64,000 bases of DNA from NCBI RefSeq assembly GCF_006439395.2, contig NZ_CP083950.1, positions 4,763,001 to 4,827,000 of the forward strand, written 5' to 3'. This DNA comes from Mesorhizobium sp. B4-1-4 (lineage in GTDB: Bacteria; Pseudomonadota; Alphaproteobacteria; Rhizobiales; Rhizobiaceae). Below the pieces are notes generated by a model. The model had not been told where the DNA came from, made no database searches, and saw only the letters and a list, made by a program, of their open reading frames with translations. Below, in pieces: positions 50,615-59,407 of the stretch. Made by a program: the position numbers and the translations under genes. Each line of letters begins with the position of its first letter. The stretch's first letter is position 1.

Positions 50615-51874
50615 ATGGAACGCAAGGCGGACGCCAAGACCAGATCCGGGCTCGATGTTCTCGTCGCTGGCGCCGGCTATGTAGGACTGGCCAGCGCCGT
50701 CTCGCTGAAGCAGGCGCGGCCGGGCCTTGCCGTGGCGCTGGTCGATGCCGCACCCGCCGGCGCCTGGCAAAGGGATAGCCGCGCCTCGGCCATAGCCGCG
50801 GCTGCCTGCCGCATGCTCGACCAACTTGGCGTGTGGGCCGAGATTGCACCCCACGCGCAGGCGATCACCGAGATGATCATCACCGATTCGCGCAGTTCCG
50901 ATCCGGTGCGCCCGGTGTTCCTGACCTTCGGCGGCGAGGTCGCGCCGGGCGAGCCCTTCGCGCATATGGTGGCCAACACGATTTTGAACGGCGCCTTGCG
51001 CCGCAGGGCCGAAAAGCTCGGCATCGACATTATCGAAGGCGTCGCGGTGCAGGGTTTCGAAACCAACGGCGCCGGCATATCAGTGCATCTCGCCGACGGC
51101 GCCACGCTGGCGGCGCGGCTGCTTGTTGCCGCCGACGGTGTCAATTCCAAGCTGCGCGACATGGCCGGCATCAAGACGGTGAAGTGGGAATACGGCCAGT
51201 CCGGCATCGTCTGCACCGTGGCGCATGAACGGCCGCACCATGGCCGCGCCGAAGAGCATTTCCTGCCCGCCGGCCCCTTTGCCACGCTGCCGCTCAAGCC
51301 GGACGAGGACGGCACCAACCGTTCGTCGATCGTCTGGGTCGAGCGCACGCCCGATGCCGCGGCGCTGGTGTCCGGCGACGATCTCGTCTTCGAGCAAGAG
51401 CTCGAGCGGCGCTTCGGCCTGAAGCTCGGAGAAATCCGCGTTGCCGACAAGCCGCGCGCCTGGCCGCTCGGCCTCACGCTTGCGCGCGCCTTCGTGGCGC
51501 CCCGCATCGCGCTCGCCGGCGACGCCGCCCATGGTATCCACCCGATCGCCGGCCAGGGCCTGAACCTCGGCTTCAAGGACGTGGCGGCACTTGCCGAAGT
51601 GATCGTCGAGGCGGACCGGCTCGGCCAGGACATCGGCGCGCTCGACGTGCTGGAGCGCTACCAGCAGTGGCGCCGTTTCGACACGGTGCAGATGGGCGTC
51701 ACGACAGATGTGCTGAACCGGCTGTTTTCCAACGACATCAGCCCGCTGCGCACTGCCCGCGACATCGGCCTCGGCCTGGTCGAGCGCATGCCGCGCTTGA
51801 AGGATTTCTTCATCCGCCAGGCATCGGGGCTATCGGCCAATACGCCGAGGCTGTTGCGAGGCGAGCCGATCTGA
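50615..51874 (+). CDS. UbiH/UbiF/Coq6-family ubiquinone biosynthesis hydroxylase
   Basis: A 419-aa class A flavin monooxygenase. FAD motif VLVAGAGYVGLASAVSLKQA (~residue 16), the DG motif AADGVNSKLRDMAG, and the GDAAHGIHPIAGQGLNLGFK signature (~310) identify the ubiquinone hydroxylase group; it hydroxylates the quinone ring at one of C1, C5 or C6. Which position is not readable. ATG 50615 has AAGGAG upstream; the earlier ATG at 50543 has no ribosome-binding site. Confidence 0.9.
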   Translation: MERKADAKTRSGLDVLVAGAGYVGLASAVSLKQARPGLAVALVDAAPAGAWQRDSRASAIAAAACRMLDQLGVWAEIAPHAQAITEMIITDSRSSDPVRPVFLTFGGEVAPGEPFAHMVANTILNGALRRRAEKLGIDIIEGVAVQGFETNGAGISVHLADGATLAARLLVAADGVNSKLRDMAGIKTVKWEYGQSGIVCTVAHERPHHGRAEEHFLPAGPFATLPLKPDEDGTNRSSIVWVERTPDAAALVSGDDLVFEQELERRFGLKLGEIRVADKPRAWPLGLTLARAFVAPRIALAGDAAHGIHPIAGQGLNLGFKDVAALAEVIVEADRLGQDIGALDVLERYQQWRRFDTVQMGVTTDVLNRLFSNDISPLRTARDIGLGLVERMPRLKDFFIRQASGLSANTPRLLRGEPI

Positions 51875-51937
51875 TCGCCTGGCAATTGGCCGAGGCCTAC
51901 ACGACGTCGTCATCCACGGGCGAAGCGGACGTGCAGA

Positions 51938-52083
51938 CGCGAGGATCCGTTCCGTGATCCTGGTCGAAGAATGCAGCCGAGCACAATTCTGCACCGCTGC
52001 AACGCTTATAGGTAATGGAATGAATTCTATGGTCTACGCCGCGTCGCTTCGCTCCTTGCTCCGCCATAGAATGACGAGAAGGC
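51938..52083. repeat. Second copy of the palindromic repeat interrupted at 12.8 kb
   Basis: Reverse-oriented relative of the element at 12781-13950. The shared block here reads GGTCTACGCCGCGTCGC, CGCTCCTTGCTCCGCC and ends CATAGAATGACGAGAAG. It lacks the IS481 insertion. Middle sequence is more diverged (TGCACCGCTGCAACGC is an extra feature). It fills the gap after the UbiH-family gene. Confidence 0.6.
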
Positions 52084-52089
52084 GGGCCC

Positions 52090-52617
52090 TCAGTTCACCT
52101 CGAACCCAAGCTTCTGCCGTAACCTCAACATCCGCTGGTCGGCGACCTTGACTGTTTGCCCGCCGCCCTGGGCGACGCGGTTCAGCATCCTGAGCAGGTC
52201 TTCCCGTTCATTCGGGTCGAGACGCTCACGCAGGAACGGCGCCAGCTTGTCGATGACGAGTGTGGTGTCGTCGATCTGTGACGCCGCCCATTTGGCGTAT
52301 ATCACCGCTTCGTCCGCCTTTTTCTTGTCGGCGATGCCAGAGATGACTTCGCGGATGACGGCCTCGCGCTGCGGCAGGACAGGCCCGTTCTCCGAGACGA
52401 TCGATGTGATCAGCGTCGCGGCGGCCACTACTGGATCGTCGATCGCCGTCAGCGGCGACAGCGCCGCCTGCTTGCGCAGCTTCTTGCGCCGGATGTTGCC
52501 TTGCACGCGCCCGACGACATCGGCAACCTCGCGCGCGGCGTCGTTCATGGCCTTCATCCGGTAATACCACAATGCCGCCGCTCCCAGCACGCCAAGGATA
52601 GCAATCAGGAACGGCAT
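52090..52617 (-). CDS. Membrane-anchored helical protein, function unknown
   Basis: A 175-aa protein with one N-terminal TM helix (MPFLIAILGVLGAAALWYYR), a basic stretch (NIRRKKLRKQ) and then a helical domain (DPVVAAATLITSIVSENGPV ... FLRERLDPNEREDLLRMLNR) that weakly resembles TerB-like acidic helical folds. ATG 52617 has GGGGGA seven bases upstream, better than a TTG at 52674. The basic residues after the helix predict a cytoplasmic C-terminal domain. Confidence 0.72.
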   Translation of the reverse strand: MPFLIAILGVLGAAALWYYRMKAMNDAAREVADVVGRVQGNIRRKKLRKQAALSPLTAIDDPVVAAATLITSIVSENGPVLPQREAVIREVISGIADKKKADEAVIYAKWAASQIDDTTLVIDKLAPFLRERLDPNEREDLLRMLNRVAQGGGQTVKVADQRMLRLRQKLGFEVN

Positions 52618-52762
52618 GCCGAAGTCCCCCAAAATCCCGGCGACGATAGGAGAACTCGAGACTTGCTTCAACACGCAAAAGTTGCGTCAGGTGAAGAATT
52701 TCGTGTCCGCGCTGGCAGTGCCGTCAGGGCTCAAGGCTGCTTCGCCGAGTTCCTTCCCAACT

Positions 52763-52794
52763 TCCGGACGGCAGGACAGAGGGGATGCTGTCCC
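52763..52794. repeat. Solo arm of the 3402-3574 repeat family
   Basis: TCCGGACGGCAGGACAGAGG followed by GGATGCTGTCCC matches one arm of the large inverted repeat at 3402-3574 (right-arm block GGCAGGACAGAGGG...GCTGTCCC). It lies upstream of the gene at 52090-52617. Confidence 0.55.
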
Positions 52795-52812
52795 ACCAGC
52801 ATCCGGCATCTT

Positions 52813-53169
52813 CTATGATCCCGGTACATCGTAGATCGCCCGCACCTCGATCGTACCGATCTCCGCCAACGGAATCCCGGCGGCGATGTCCAGCGCTTCA
52901 TCGAGATTGTCGGCCTCGACCATGACGAAGCCGAGCAATTGTTCCTTGGTTTCAGCGAATGGTCCGTCAGTGACCAGCCTCTTGCCTTTGCGGCGGCGCA
53001 CGGTTGTGGCGGTCTGCACCGATTGCAGCGCCTGTGCGATGATTAGCTTGCCCTCCTGGTCCAAGGACCTGTCATAAGCGAGCGAATCGGCGTTGAGCTT
53101 GGCCCCACGCTCCGGGGTCAGCGCATGGAGGTCCTTTTCCTCACCATAGACCAGACAGACATATTTCAT
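52813..53169 (-). CDS. YCII-related (DGPF) protein
   Basis: A 118-aa protein with the DGPF motif: VTDGPFAETKEQLLGFVMVE (~residues 66-85) and an N-terminal MKYVCLVYGEEKDL. This family is often encoded next to ECF sigma factors; none is here. Role unknown. Its ATG overlaps the stop of the small membrane protein gene (ATGA, 53166-53169), so the two are coupled. Confidence 0.88.
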   Translation of the reverse strand: MKYVCLVYGEEKDLHALTPERGAKLNADSLAYDRSLDQEGKLIIAQALQSVQTATTVRRRKGKRLVTDGPFAETKEQLLGFVMVEADNLDEALDIAAGIPLAEIGTIEVRAIYDVPGS

Positions 53170-53393
53170 TTCCGGCTCCCGTGCTGCGATGAACCATAGG
53201 ATGCGGTGGCGGGCGTGTCAGCCTTGCCCTCGACCGCCGTTGCTTGGTCGAGAAGGCAGGCCGCGGCCCCGATGATGGCGACGGCCGCAAGCAGCCGGCC
53301 GAAACCGGACGCCGCCGGGTCCAGCCAGAAGCCGTCTTGTCGCCCGGGCCTGCGGCGCCGCTCGTGCCAAAGTGCGAAAAGCAGATTGTCCAT
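53166..53393 (-). CDS. Small membrane protein coupled to the DGPF gene
   Basis: A 75-aa protein: a basic N-terminus (LFALWHERRRRPGRQ), one TM helix (~32-49: RLLAAVAIIGAAACLLD) and a short polar tail. GGAGG lies five bases before ATG 53393 and the stop overlaps the next start, so it is a credible gene. No family recognised. Confidence 0.65.
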   Translation of the reverse strand: MDNLLFALWHERRRRPGRQDGFWLDPAASGFGRLLAAVAIIGAAACLLDQATAVEGKADTPATASYGSSQHGSRK

Positions 53394-53613
53394 GTGAACC
53401 TCCATCCGGCCACAAGCTTCGTGGCCGCCCGCAGGACGGCCGGACCGGATGGAAGCCGACATTTTCGCACGCGCATTTTTCAGAAAAAATTTGCCACGGG
53501 CGCCGATGCCGCGGTTTCCGCTGCGATGGCGCGGTGGCCTTCCCATGCGTCCGCGCTATAGTTGGGAGGAACGCTGGCGCCGGGCCGGCGCAAACGAGGC
53601 CAAGGAGACCACC

Positions 53614-54039
53614 ATGGACCGCACCGCAACCGCCGTCTGGAAAGGCAATCTGAAAGAGGGCAAAGGCACGCTCGACAGCCAGAGCGGGACGCTCAAGGGC
53701 ACGCCCTATTCGTTCAAGGCGCGCTTCGAGGATGAAAGCGGTAAATCCGGCACCAATCCGGAAGAGCTGATCGCGGCCGCCCACGCCGGTTGCTACGCCA
53801 TGCAGCTTTCGCATTTCCTGGCCGAGAACGGCACGCCCGCCGACGAACTCGATGCCAAGGCCGTGGTGACGCTGGTTCCAGGCACCGGCATCACCGGCAG
53901 CGCCATCAAGCTGGTCGGCAAGGTGCCCGGCATCGATGCGGCGAAATTCAAGGAATTGGCCGAGAAGGCCAAGGCCGAATGCCCGGTCTCCAAGGCGCTT
54001 GGCGCCATAAAAGTGTCGCTCGACGCCAGGCTGGAGTGA
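53614..54039 (+). CDS. OsmC-family peroxiredoxin
   Basis: A 141-aa OsmC/Ohr protein reducing organic hydroperoxides. The two redox cysteines are Cys60 in AAAHAGCYAMQLSHFLAENG and Cys123 in KAECPVSKALGAIKV. The N-terminal ATAVWKGNLKEGKGTLDSQS and KGTPYSFKARFED are of the OsmC subgroup rather than Ohr. AAGGAG is 9 bases upstream of ATG 53614. Confidence 0.93.
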   Translation: MDRTATAVWKGNLKEGKGTLDSQSGTLKGTPYSFKARFEDESGKSGTNPEELIAAAHAGCYAMQLSHFLAENGTPADELDAKAVVTLVPGTGITGSAIKLVGKVPGIDAAKFKELAEKAKAECPVSKALGAIKVSLDARLE

Positions 54040-54090
54040 TTTGCGTTCTATTTGCCGAGATCGCGTTCCTTCGCGCCAACCTCCGATGAA

Positions 54091-54720
54091 CTAGCCGCCC
54101 AGCGCCTCTATCTTGGCCCGCAGCGTCGCGACCTCTTCCTCAAGCGCCCGCACGCGGGCTTCGAGATCGGTATCCTGCACCGGCGGTTGCCAGGGCGTGG
54201 CGGCGGCCTGCATCTCGACCGGCCCGCTCATGAGATGCACGTAGCGATCTTCGCGCTGTCCCGGCCCGCGCGGGATTTCCTGGACCAGCGGCGGCCGGCG
54301 GCCGATCAGCATGTCGAGCTCAGCGCGCAAATCCTCGATCGACGAAAACCGCGCCATGCGCTCGGCTCGCGCCAGGAGCTCATGCGCCGTCTGCGGTCCG
54401 CGCAACAGGAGCAGGCCGAGCAACGCGGTCTGCGGCGTGGTCAGCGAGAAGCGCTGCGCCATCTGATGCTCGTAGCGCTCGACGCGCGAGCCGAACATCT
54501 GCCGCACCAGCCCCTTCTGCTCGAGCAGCTTCAGCGCCCGGTGTACCTCGGTCTGCTCCAATGCCATCACCGGCTCGCGTGCCGTCTTCTGGTTGGCGGC
54601 GGCCAATGCCGCGTTCAACGTCAGCGGATAGACATCCGGCGTCAGTTCCTTCTTCTCGATCAGGCAGCCGAGCACGCGGGCTTCGCTGGCGTTGAGGATG
54701 GGAAGATTTGAGTCGGTCAT
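54091..54720 (-). CDS. YceH-family (DUF480) protein
   Basis: A 209-aa protein with two winged-helix units and a C-terminal coiled coil (LEARVRALEEEVATLRAKIE). The family start LNASEARVLGCLIEKKELTP and YPLTLNAALAAANQKTAREP are clear. Function unknown, probably nucleic-acid binding. Downstream of the sdh operon in the same direction but separated by a repeat that may terminate transcription. Confidence 0.9.
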   Translation of the reverse strand: MTDSNLPILNASEARVLGCLIEKKELTPDVYPLTLNAALAAANQKTAREPVMALEQTEVHRALKLLEQKGLVRQMFGSRVERYEHQMAQRFSLTTPQTALLGLLLLRGPQTAHELLARAERMARFSSIEDLRAELDMLIGRRPPLVQEIPRGPGQREDRYVHLMSGPVEMQAAATPWQPPVQDTDLEARVRALEEEVATLRAKIEALGG

Positions 54721-54744
54721 CGATTAGCTACCCTTTGAGGCCGA

Positions 54745-54781
54745 GGGACAGCAGCCCCTCTGCCCGGCAGGACAGAGGGGG
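54745..54781. repeat. Short palindrome of the 3402-3574 repeat family
   Basis: GGGACAGCAGCCCCTCTGCC and GGCAGGACAGAGGGG form a hairpin (CCCCTCTG / CAGAGGGG) and match the ends of the large inverted repeat at 3402-3574. It lies between sdhB and the YceH gene and could end sdh transcription, though no T run follows. Confidence 0.6.
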
Positions 54782-54827
54782 TTGGAAGGATCGCCGGCGG
54801 CGGCGACCGGCCAGCAACCACGTCCTG

Positions 54828-55607
54828 CTAAACCCGTCTCTCCACCATCATCTTCTTGATTTCGGCAATCGCCTTTGCCGGGTTGAGGCCTTTCGGGCAG
54901 GTCTGCGCGCAGTTCATGATGGTATGGCAGCGGTAAAGCCGGAACGGATCCTCCAGATTGTCGAGCCGTTCGCCCTTGGCCTCGTCGCGGCTGTCGATCA
55001 GCCAGCGATAGGCCTGCAGCAGCGTTGCCGGACCGAGATAGCGGTCGCCGTTCCACCAGTAGCTCGGGCAGGAGGTCGAGCAGCAGGCGCACAGGATACA
55101 CTCGTAGAACCCGTCGAGCTTCTCGCGGTCCTCATGGCTCTGCAGCCATTCCTTGGCCGGCGTCGGCGACACCGTCTTCAGCCACGGCTCGATCGAGGCA
55201 TGCTGGGCATAGAAATTGGTGAGGTCGGGCACCAAATCCTTCACCACCTGCATATGCGGCAGCGGATAGATTTTCACGGCGCCGGAAATGTCCTCGGTGC
55301 CCTTGGTGCACGCCAGCGTGTTGGAGCCGTCGATATTCATGGCGCAGGAGCCGCAAATGCCTTCGCGGCAGGAGCGGCGCAAGGTCAGCGTCGGATCGAT
55401 CTTGTTCTTGATCCAGAGCAGAGCGTCGAGCACCATCGGCCCGCAATCGTCCATGTCGACGAAATAGGTGTCCATGCGCGGATTCTCGTCATCGTCCGGC
55501 GACCAGCGGTAGATGCGATATTCCCTGAGATTGGTGGCGCCTTCCGGCTTCGGCCAGGTCTTGCCCTGCTGGATCTTCGAATTCTTGGGGAGCGTCAGTT
55601 CGACCAT
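54828..55607 (-). CDS. sdhB: Succinate dehydrogenase iron-sulfur subunit
   Basis: A 259-aa electron-transfer subunit of complex II. [2Fe-2S] ligands in CREGICGSCAMNIDGSNTLA with a fourth Cys after it; [4Fe-4S]/[3Fe-4S] ligands in CILCACCSTSCPSYWW and CHTIMNCAQTCPKGLNPAKA. It sits on the inner face of the membrane between SdhA and SdhCD. It follows the DUF3052 gene without a gap. Confidence 0.96.
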   Translation of the reverse strand: MVELTLPKNSKIQQGKTWPKPEGATNLREYRIYRWSPDDDENPRMDTYFVDMDDCGPMVLDALLWIKNKIDPTLTLRRSCREGICGSCAMNIDGSNTLACTKGTEDISGAVKIYPLPHMQVVKDLVPDLTNFYAQHASIEPWLKTVSPTPAKEWLQSHEDREKLDGFYECILCACCSTSCPSYWWNGDRYLGPATLLQAYRWLIDSRDEAKGERLDNLEDPFRLYRCHTIMNCAQTCPKGLNPAKAIAEIKKMMVERRV

Positions 55608-56048
55608 TTACCTCAGGTCCTTTCGGATGACGAGCTTCAGCCCGGACCAGATTTCGTTCACGGCGGCGACCTTGACGTCGACAAGGTCGAGTTTCAGCGC
55701 CTCGGCGCGGACCACGGCCTCGGTGACGTCGGTCGGCACTTTCGACGCCTTCTTCGGCCAGGAGACCCAGACCATGCCGTCGCGCTTGATCGCCGTTTCG
55801 AGTGCGCCGAGGCGATCCTCGATCTCGGCGCGTTGCTTGGTGAAGGCATGGACGGCATCGTATCTCTGGTGAATGCCCGAGATACCGGACCAGTCGGCCA
55901 GCCGGTCGACCGAAGCGAAATTCGCCGCCTCGGCGAGTTCGTCGAGTTCGGGCGGCAGCGCGATGAAGGCAGCGATCATGCCGTCCTTCAGGCCGAGCTT
56001 GGCCGGAAGAGGCGTGCCGGAATATCCCGTCGCCGCCAACGCCATCAT
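55608..56048 (-). CDS. DUF3052-type protein inside the sdh operon
   Basis: A 146-aa protein: GYSGTPLPAKLGLKDGMIAA at the N-terminus, VHAFTKQRAEIEDRLGALE in the middle and the DUF3052-like MVWVSWPKKASKVPTDVTEA, then LVDVKVAAVNEIWSGLKLVI. The family has no known activity. Its ATG shares a base with the sdhA stop (TGATG), and its stop abuts the sdhB start, so it is made together with complex II. A role in SDH assembly or activity is only a guess from position. Confidence 0.82.
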   Translation of the reverse strand: MMALAATGYSGTPLPAKLGLKDGMIAAFIALPPELDELAEAANFASVDRLADWSGISGIHQRYDAVHAFTKQRAEIEDRLGALETAIKRDGMVWVSWPKKASKVPTDVTEAVVRAEALKLDLVDVKVAAVNEIWSGLKLVIRKDLR

Positions 56049-57883
56049 CAATACACCCTGGCCTTCGGCGCGATCTTGGCGAGGCTGATGCCGCCGTCCT
56101 TTTCGGCCAGCAGCGGCTCGGTATGCACCGGGCGGTAGCTGAGCGTCACCGTGCCGTCTTCGCTTAGGTGCGCCAGCGTGTGCTTGCGCCAGTTGGCATC
56201 GTCGCGCGCGGAAAAGTCCTCACGCGCATGGGCGCCACGGCTCTCCTTGCGCGCCTCGGCGCTGTAGACCGTGGTGATGGCGTTGGCCATCAGGTTCTCC
56301 AGTTCCAGCGTCTCGACCAGGTCGGAGTTCCAGATCATCGAGCGGTCGAACACCTTGATGTCCTTGAGCTCGCCCCATATCTCCGAAATGCGCTTGCAAC
56401 CATTTTCGAGCGATTCCTGCGTGCGGAACACGGCTGCGTCTTCCTGCATCGCCTTCTGCATCTTCTCGCGCAGCACCGCCGTCGGCGTCGAGCCGTTGGC
56501 GTGGCGCAGTTTGTCGAAGCGTTCCATGATCTTTTCGACCGAGGCTTCATTGGGCGAAGGGATGGCCGACTTGCGGTCGATGACCTGGCCGGCGCGGATC
56601 GCCGCCGCACGGCCGAACACCACCAGATCGATCAGCGAGTTCGAGCCCAGTCGGTTGGCACCGTGCACGGAGGCGCAGCCGGCCTCGCCGACCGCCATCA
56701 GACCGGGCGACACCTGGTCGGGGTTGAAGGCGGTCGGGTTCAGCACCTCGCCCCAGTAATTGGTCGGCACGCCGCCCATATTGTAGTGCACCGTCGGCAG
56801 CACCGGGATCGGCTCCTTGGTCAGGTCGACGCCGGCAAAGATCTTGGCCGATTCCGAAATGCCGGGCAGCCGCTCATGCAGCACCGCCGGATCGAGGTGG
56901 TCGAGATGCAGGAAGATGTGGTCCTTCTTCTTGCCGACGCCGCGGCCCTCGCGGATCTCCAGCGTCATGCAGCGCGAGACGACGTCGCGCGAGGCCAGGT
57001 CCTTGGCCGAGGGGGTGTAACGCTCCATGAAGCGCTCGCCCTCGGAATTGACGAGGTAGCCGCCTTCCCCGCGCGCGCCTTCGGTGATCAGGCAGCCGGC
57101 GCCATAGATGCCGGTCGGGTGGAACTGCACGAATTCCATGTCCTGCAGCGGGAAGCCGGCGCGCGCCGCCATGCCGCCGCCGTCGCCGGTGCAGGTGTGC
57201 GCGGAGGTTGCCGAGAAATAGGCGCGGCCATAACCGCCGGTCGCCAGCACCACCATCTTGGCCGAGAAGCGGTGGATGGTGCCGTCATCGAGGTTCCAGG
57301 CGACGACGCCGGTGCAGGTGCCGTCCGGCTCCATGATCAGGTCGAGGGCGAAATACTCGATGAAGAACTGCGCGTTGTGCTTCAGCGATTGGCCGTACAG
57401 CGTATGCAGGATGGCGTGGCCGGTGCGGTCGGCGGCGGCGCAAGTGCGCTGCACCGGCGGGCCTTCGCCGTAGTTCATCATGTGGCCGCCGAACGGCCGC
57501 TGGTAGATCTTGCCCTCTTCGGTGCGCGAGAACGGCACGCCGTAATGCTCGAGTTCGTAGACCGCGGCCGGCGCTTCGCGCACCAGATATTCCATGGCGT
57601 CGACATCACCCAGCCAGTCCGAGCCCTTGACGGTATCGTACATGTGCCACTGCCAGGAATCGGGCCCCATATTGGAGAGCGAGGCGGCAATGCCGCCTTG
57701 CGCGGCCACCGTGTGCGAGCGGGTCGGGAACACCTTGGTGATGCAGGCGGTACGCAGGCCTTGCTCGGCCATGCCGAGCGTGGCGCGCAGGCCCGCCCCG
57801 CCGGCGCCGACGACCACCACGTCGAATTTGTGGTCGACAAAGCTATAGCCTGCCGTGTTGGCTGATTTCGCGTCCTTGGCCAA
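56048..57883 (-). CDS. sdhA: Succinate dehydrogenase flavoprotein subunit
   Basis: A 611-aa catalytic subunit oxidising succinate to fumarate. FAD motif VVVGAGGAGLRATLGMAEQG (~26), the covalent-FAD histidine in TRSHTVAAQGGIAASL (~57), substrate region FHPTGIYGAGCLITEGARGE and the active-site segment around GGVPTNYWGEV are present. The start is TTG 57883, with GGAGG five bases upstream; it lies 1 base from the sdhD stop. Confidence 0.96.
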   Translation of the reverse strand: MAKDAKSANTAGYSFVDHKFDVVVVGAGGAGLRATLGMAEQGLRTACITKVFPTRSHTVAAQGGIAASLSNMGPDSWQWHMYDTVKGSDWLGDVDAMEYLVREAPAAVYELEHYGVPFSRTEEGKIYQRPFGGHMMNYGEGPPVQRTCAAADRTGHAILHTLYGQSLKHNAQFFIEYFALDLIMEPDGTCTGVVAWNLDDGTIHRFSAKMVVLATGGYGRAYFSATSAHTCTGDGGGMAARAGFPLQDMEFVQFHPTGIYGAGCLITEGARGEGGYLVNSEGERFMERYTPSAKDLASRDVVSRCMTLEIREGRGVGKKKDHIFLHLDHLDPAVLHERLPGISESAKIFAGVDLTKEPIPVLPTVHYNMGGVPTNYWGEVLNPTAFNPDQVSPGLMAVGEAGCASVHGANRLGSNSLIDLVVFGRAAAIRAGQVIDRKSAIPSPNEASVEKIMERFDKLRHANGSTPTAVLREKMQKAMQEDAAVFRTQESLENGCKRISEIWGELKDIKVFDRSMIWNSDLVETLELENLMANAITTVYSAEARKESRGAHAREDFSARDDANWRKHTLAHLSEDGTVTLSYRPVHTEPLLAEKDGGISLAKIAPKARVY

Positions 57884-57884
57884 C

Positions 57885-58280
57885 TCAGCCTCCGAATGTC
57901 AGTTTGAGCAGGGCGAAGAGCGAGGCGACGCCGACCGCCACGGTGAAAAACGTGTTGAGGGCGATCAGCGCCAGCTTCATGCCTTCGCCATGCACATAAT
58001 CCTCGATGATGACCTGCATGCCGATCCGCATATGATAAAGCGGAGAGATCAGCACCAGGGCCAGCACCAGCGCCACGAATGGATTGGCCAGTGCCGCGCG
58101 CACCTCCGCGTAACCGGCGCCGTTGAGCGCGATCAGGAAGCCGACGAAGAACAGGATCAGCGGGATATTGGCGATGGCGGTCAGCCGCTGGCGCCAGAAA
58201 TGCCCGGTACCTTCGTGGGCGGAACCCAAGCCGCGGACCTTCGCCAGCGGCGTGCGCATGTCGGTGTTGTTGCCGCTCAT
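57885..58280 (-). CDS. sdhD: Succinate dehydrogenase membrane anchor subunit
   Basis: A 131-aa anchor with three TM helices (~33-53, 62-82, 101-125). The quinone/heme-site motif SPLYHMRIGMQVIIEDYVHG includes the conserved His and the EDYVH sequence. ATG 58280 is 2 bases from the sdhC stop. Confidence 0.92.
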   Translation of the reverse strand: MSGNNTDMRTPLAKVRGLGSAHEGTGHFWRQRLTAIANIPLILFFVGFLIALNGAGYAEVRAALANPFVALVLALVLISPLYHMRIGMQVIIEDYVHGEGMKLALIALNTFFTVAVGVASLFALLKLTFGG

Positions 58281-58282
58281 GA

Positions 58283-58702
58283 TCAGGCCCCCCGCACCAT
58301 GTAGCCGACGATCCAGATGAGCAGCGTGAGCAGGATCGAGCCGGCGAGCGTCGCCCAGGCGATCCTGGAAGCCGTATGCTTTTCAAGACCGGCGCCGGTG
58401 TCCCAGACCAGGTGGCGCACACCGCCCAGCATGTGATGCATCAATGCCCAGGTGTAGCCGAAAAGGATGAGCCGGCCGAGCCAGGTGCCGAACGCCCAAT
58501 TGATCCAGTCGAATGCGCCCTGCGAGGTTGCCGCCGCCATCAGCCAGGCAGCGACCAGCAGGGCGCCGAAATAGAGCGCGCTACCGGTGATGCGATGGAT
58601 GATCGACATCGTCATGGTGATCGGCGGCCGGTACACGCTCAGGTGCGGCGAAAGCGGCCGTTCACGTCTGATATTCGCACGGGTGGCTGGTGATCTGCTC
58701 AT
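58283..58702 (-). CDS. sdhC: Succinate dehydrogenase cytochrome b556 subunit
   Basis: A 139-aa three-TM anchor. Signature RPLSPHLSVYRPPITMTMSI followed by HRITG, and the heme-ligand region WALMHHMLGGVRHLVWDTGA. First gene of sdhCDA-DUF3052-sdhB. ATG 58702 fits the family; the open frame upstream to 58750 is not supported. Confidence 0.93.
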   Translation of the reverse strand: MSRSPATRANIRRERPLSPHLSVYRPPITMTMSIIHRITGSALYFGALLVAAWLMAAATSQGAFDWINWAFGTWLGRLILFGYTWALMHHMLGGVRHLVWDTGAGLEKHTASRIAWATLAGSILLTLLIWIVGYMVRGA

Positions 58703-58941
58703 GGCTCCCCCAGTTCGACGTCTCTGGAGCCTCAGGTGGAAATGCGGCAATGCCGCTTCCGGTTGCGACTTCGGACAGCCGGTTTCTAATGCTCTTTTTG
58801 CACCGCGTCAAAGCCAGAAAACCGTTTCGAAAACGTAATTTAGTCTGATTAAATGGGCCGATCAGGCTTCAATCGATTAACGCGCTATTTCGAAGCCGGC
58901 GCAGCTTCGTTGCACTGCAGCATGTCGCGATTCGGGAGGGC

Positions 58942-59382
58942 TTATCGCTTGCAGGTTTGCGGTGTCGACCCCTTCTTCATGACCAGCGCCTCGCGTCCGT
59001 CGATCACGATTGCGTCATGCGTCGCCGCCTGGTAGCGGCTGGTCTGGTTGGCGGGTGAGGCCGCAAACTCCTCGGTCATGCCATCCGGCCCTACCGCGCG
59101 AACCGACGTGCCGAGACTCTGGATCGTGATCATATCACCGTTGCCGCATTTATAGGTGGCCGTGCCGGTGCCCGATCGCGGCACGGTAAGGTCAGTGGTG
59201 ATCTTGGTTGCGGGTGCCGCGGTTGCCGGCGGCGAGGGCACCGCGGGCGCGGTGGACTGCTGAGCCAGAGCAGGCGAGACCGCGTGCGATGCCGCCTGCG
59301 GCGCACCATCTTGCGGCACACAACCTGCGGCAGCGAGAAGCAGCGGGATAATGATCACCCGAACTGTGTGGCCAAAGGTCAT
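58942..59382 (-). CDS. Lipoprotein with MliC-like (lysozyme-inhibitor) domain
   Basis: A 146-aa predicted lipoprotein: lipobox LLAAAGC with Cys21, then a Pro/Ala-rich linker (~25-60) and a small beta-barrel-like domain with two cysteines (TATYKCGNGDMITIQSLG and GSTPQTCKR), the layout of MliC/PliC inhibitors of C-type lysozyme. The similarity is by pattern (C near start and C at the end, Y-x-C motif), so the function is tentative. Confidence 0.65.
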   Translation of the reverse strand: MTFGHTVRVIIIPLLLAAAGCVPQDGAPQAASHAVSPALAQQSTAPAVPSPPATAAPATKITTDLTVPRSGTGTATYKCGNGDMITIQSLGTSVRAVGPDGMTEEFAASPANQTSRYQAATHDAIVIDGREALVMKKGSTPQTCKR

Positions 59383-59407
59383 GCGCTGCCCCTTTCGTGC
59401 GCCGCAC

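Noticed and set aside
56168..57865. Plus-strand frame opposite sdhA
   Set aside because: It is a shadow of sdhA with no start signal or recognisable domain.
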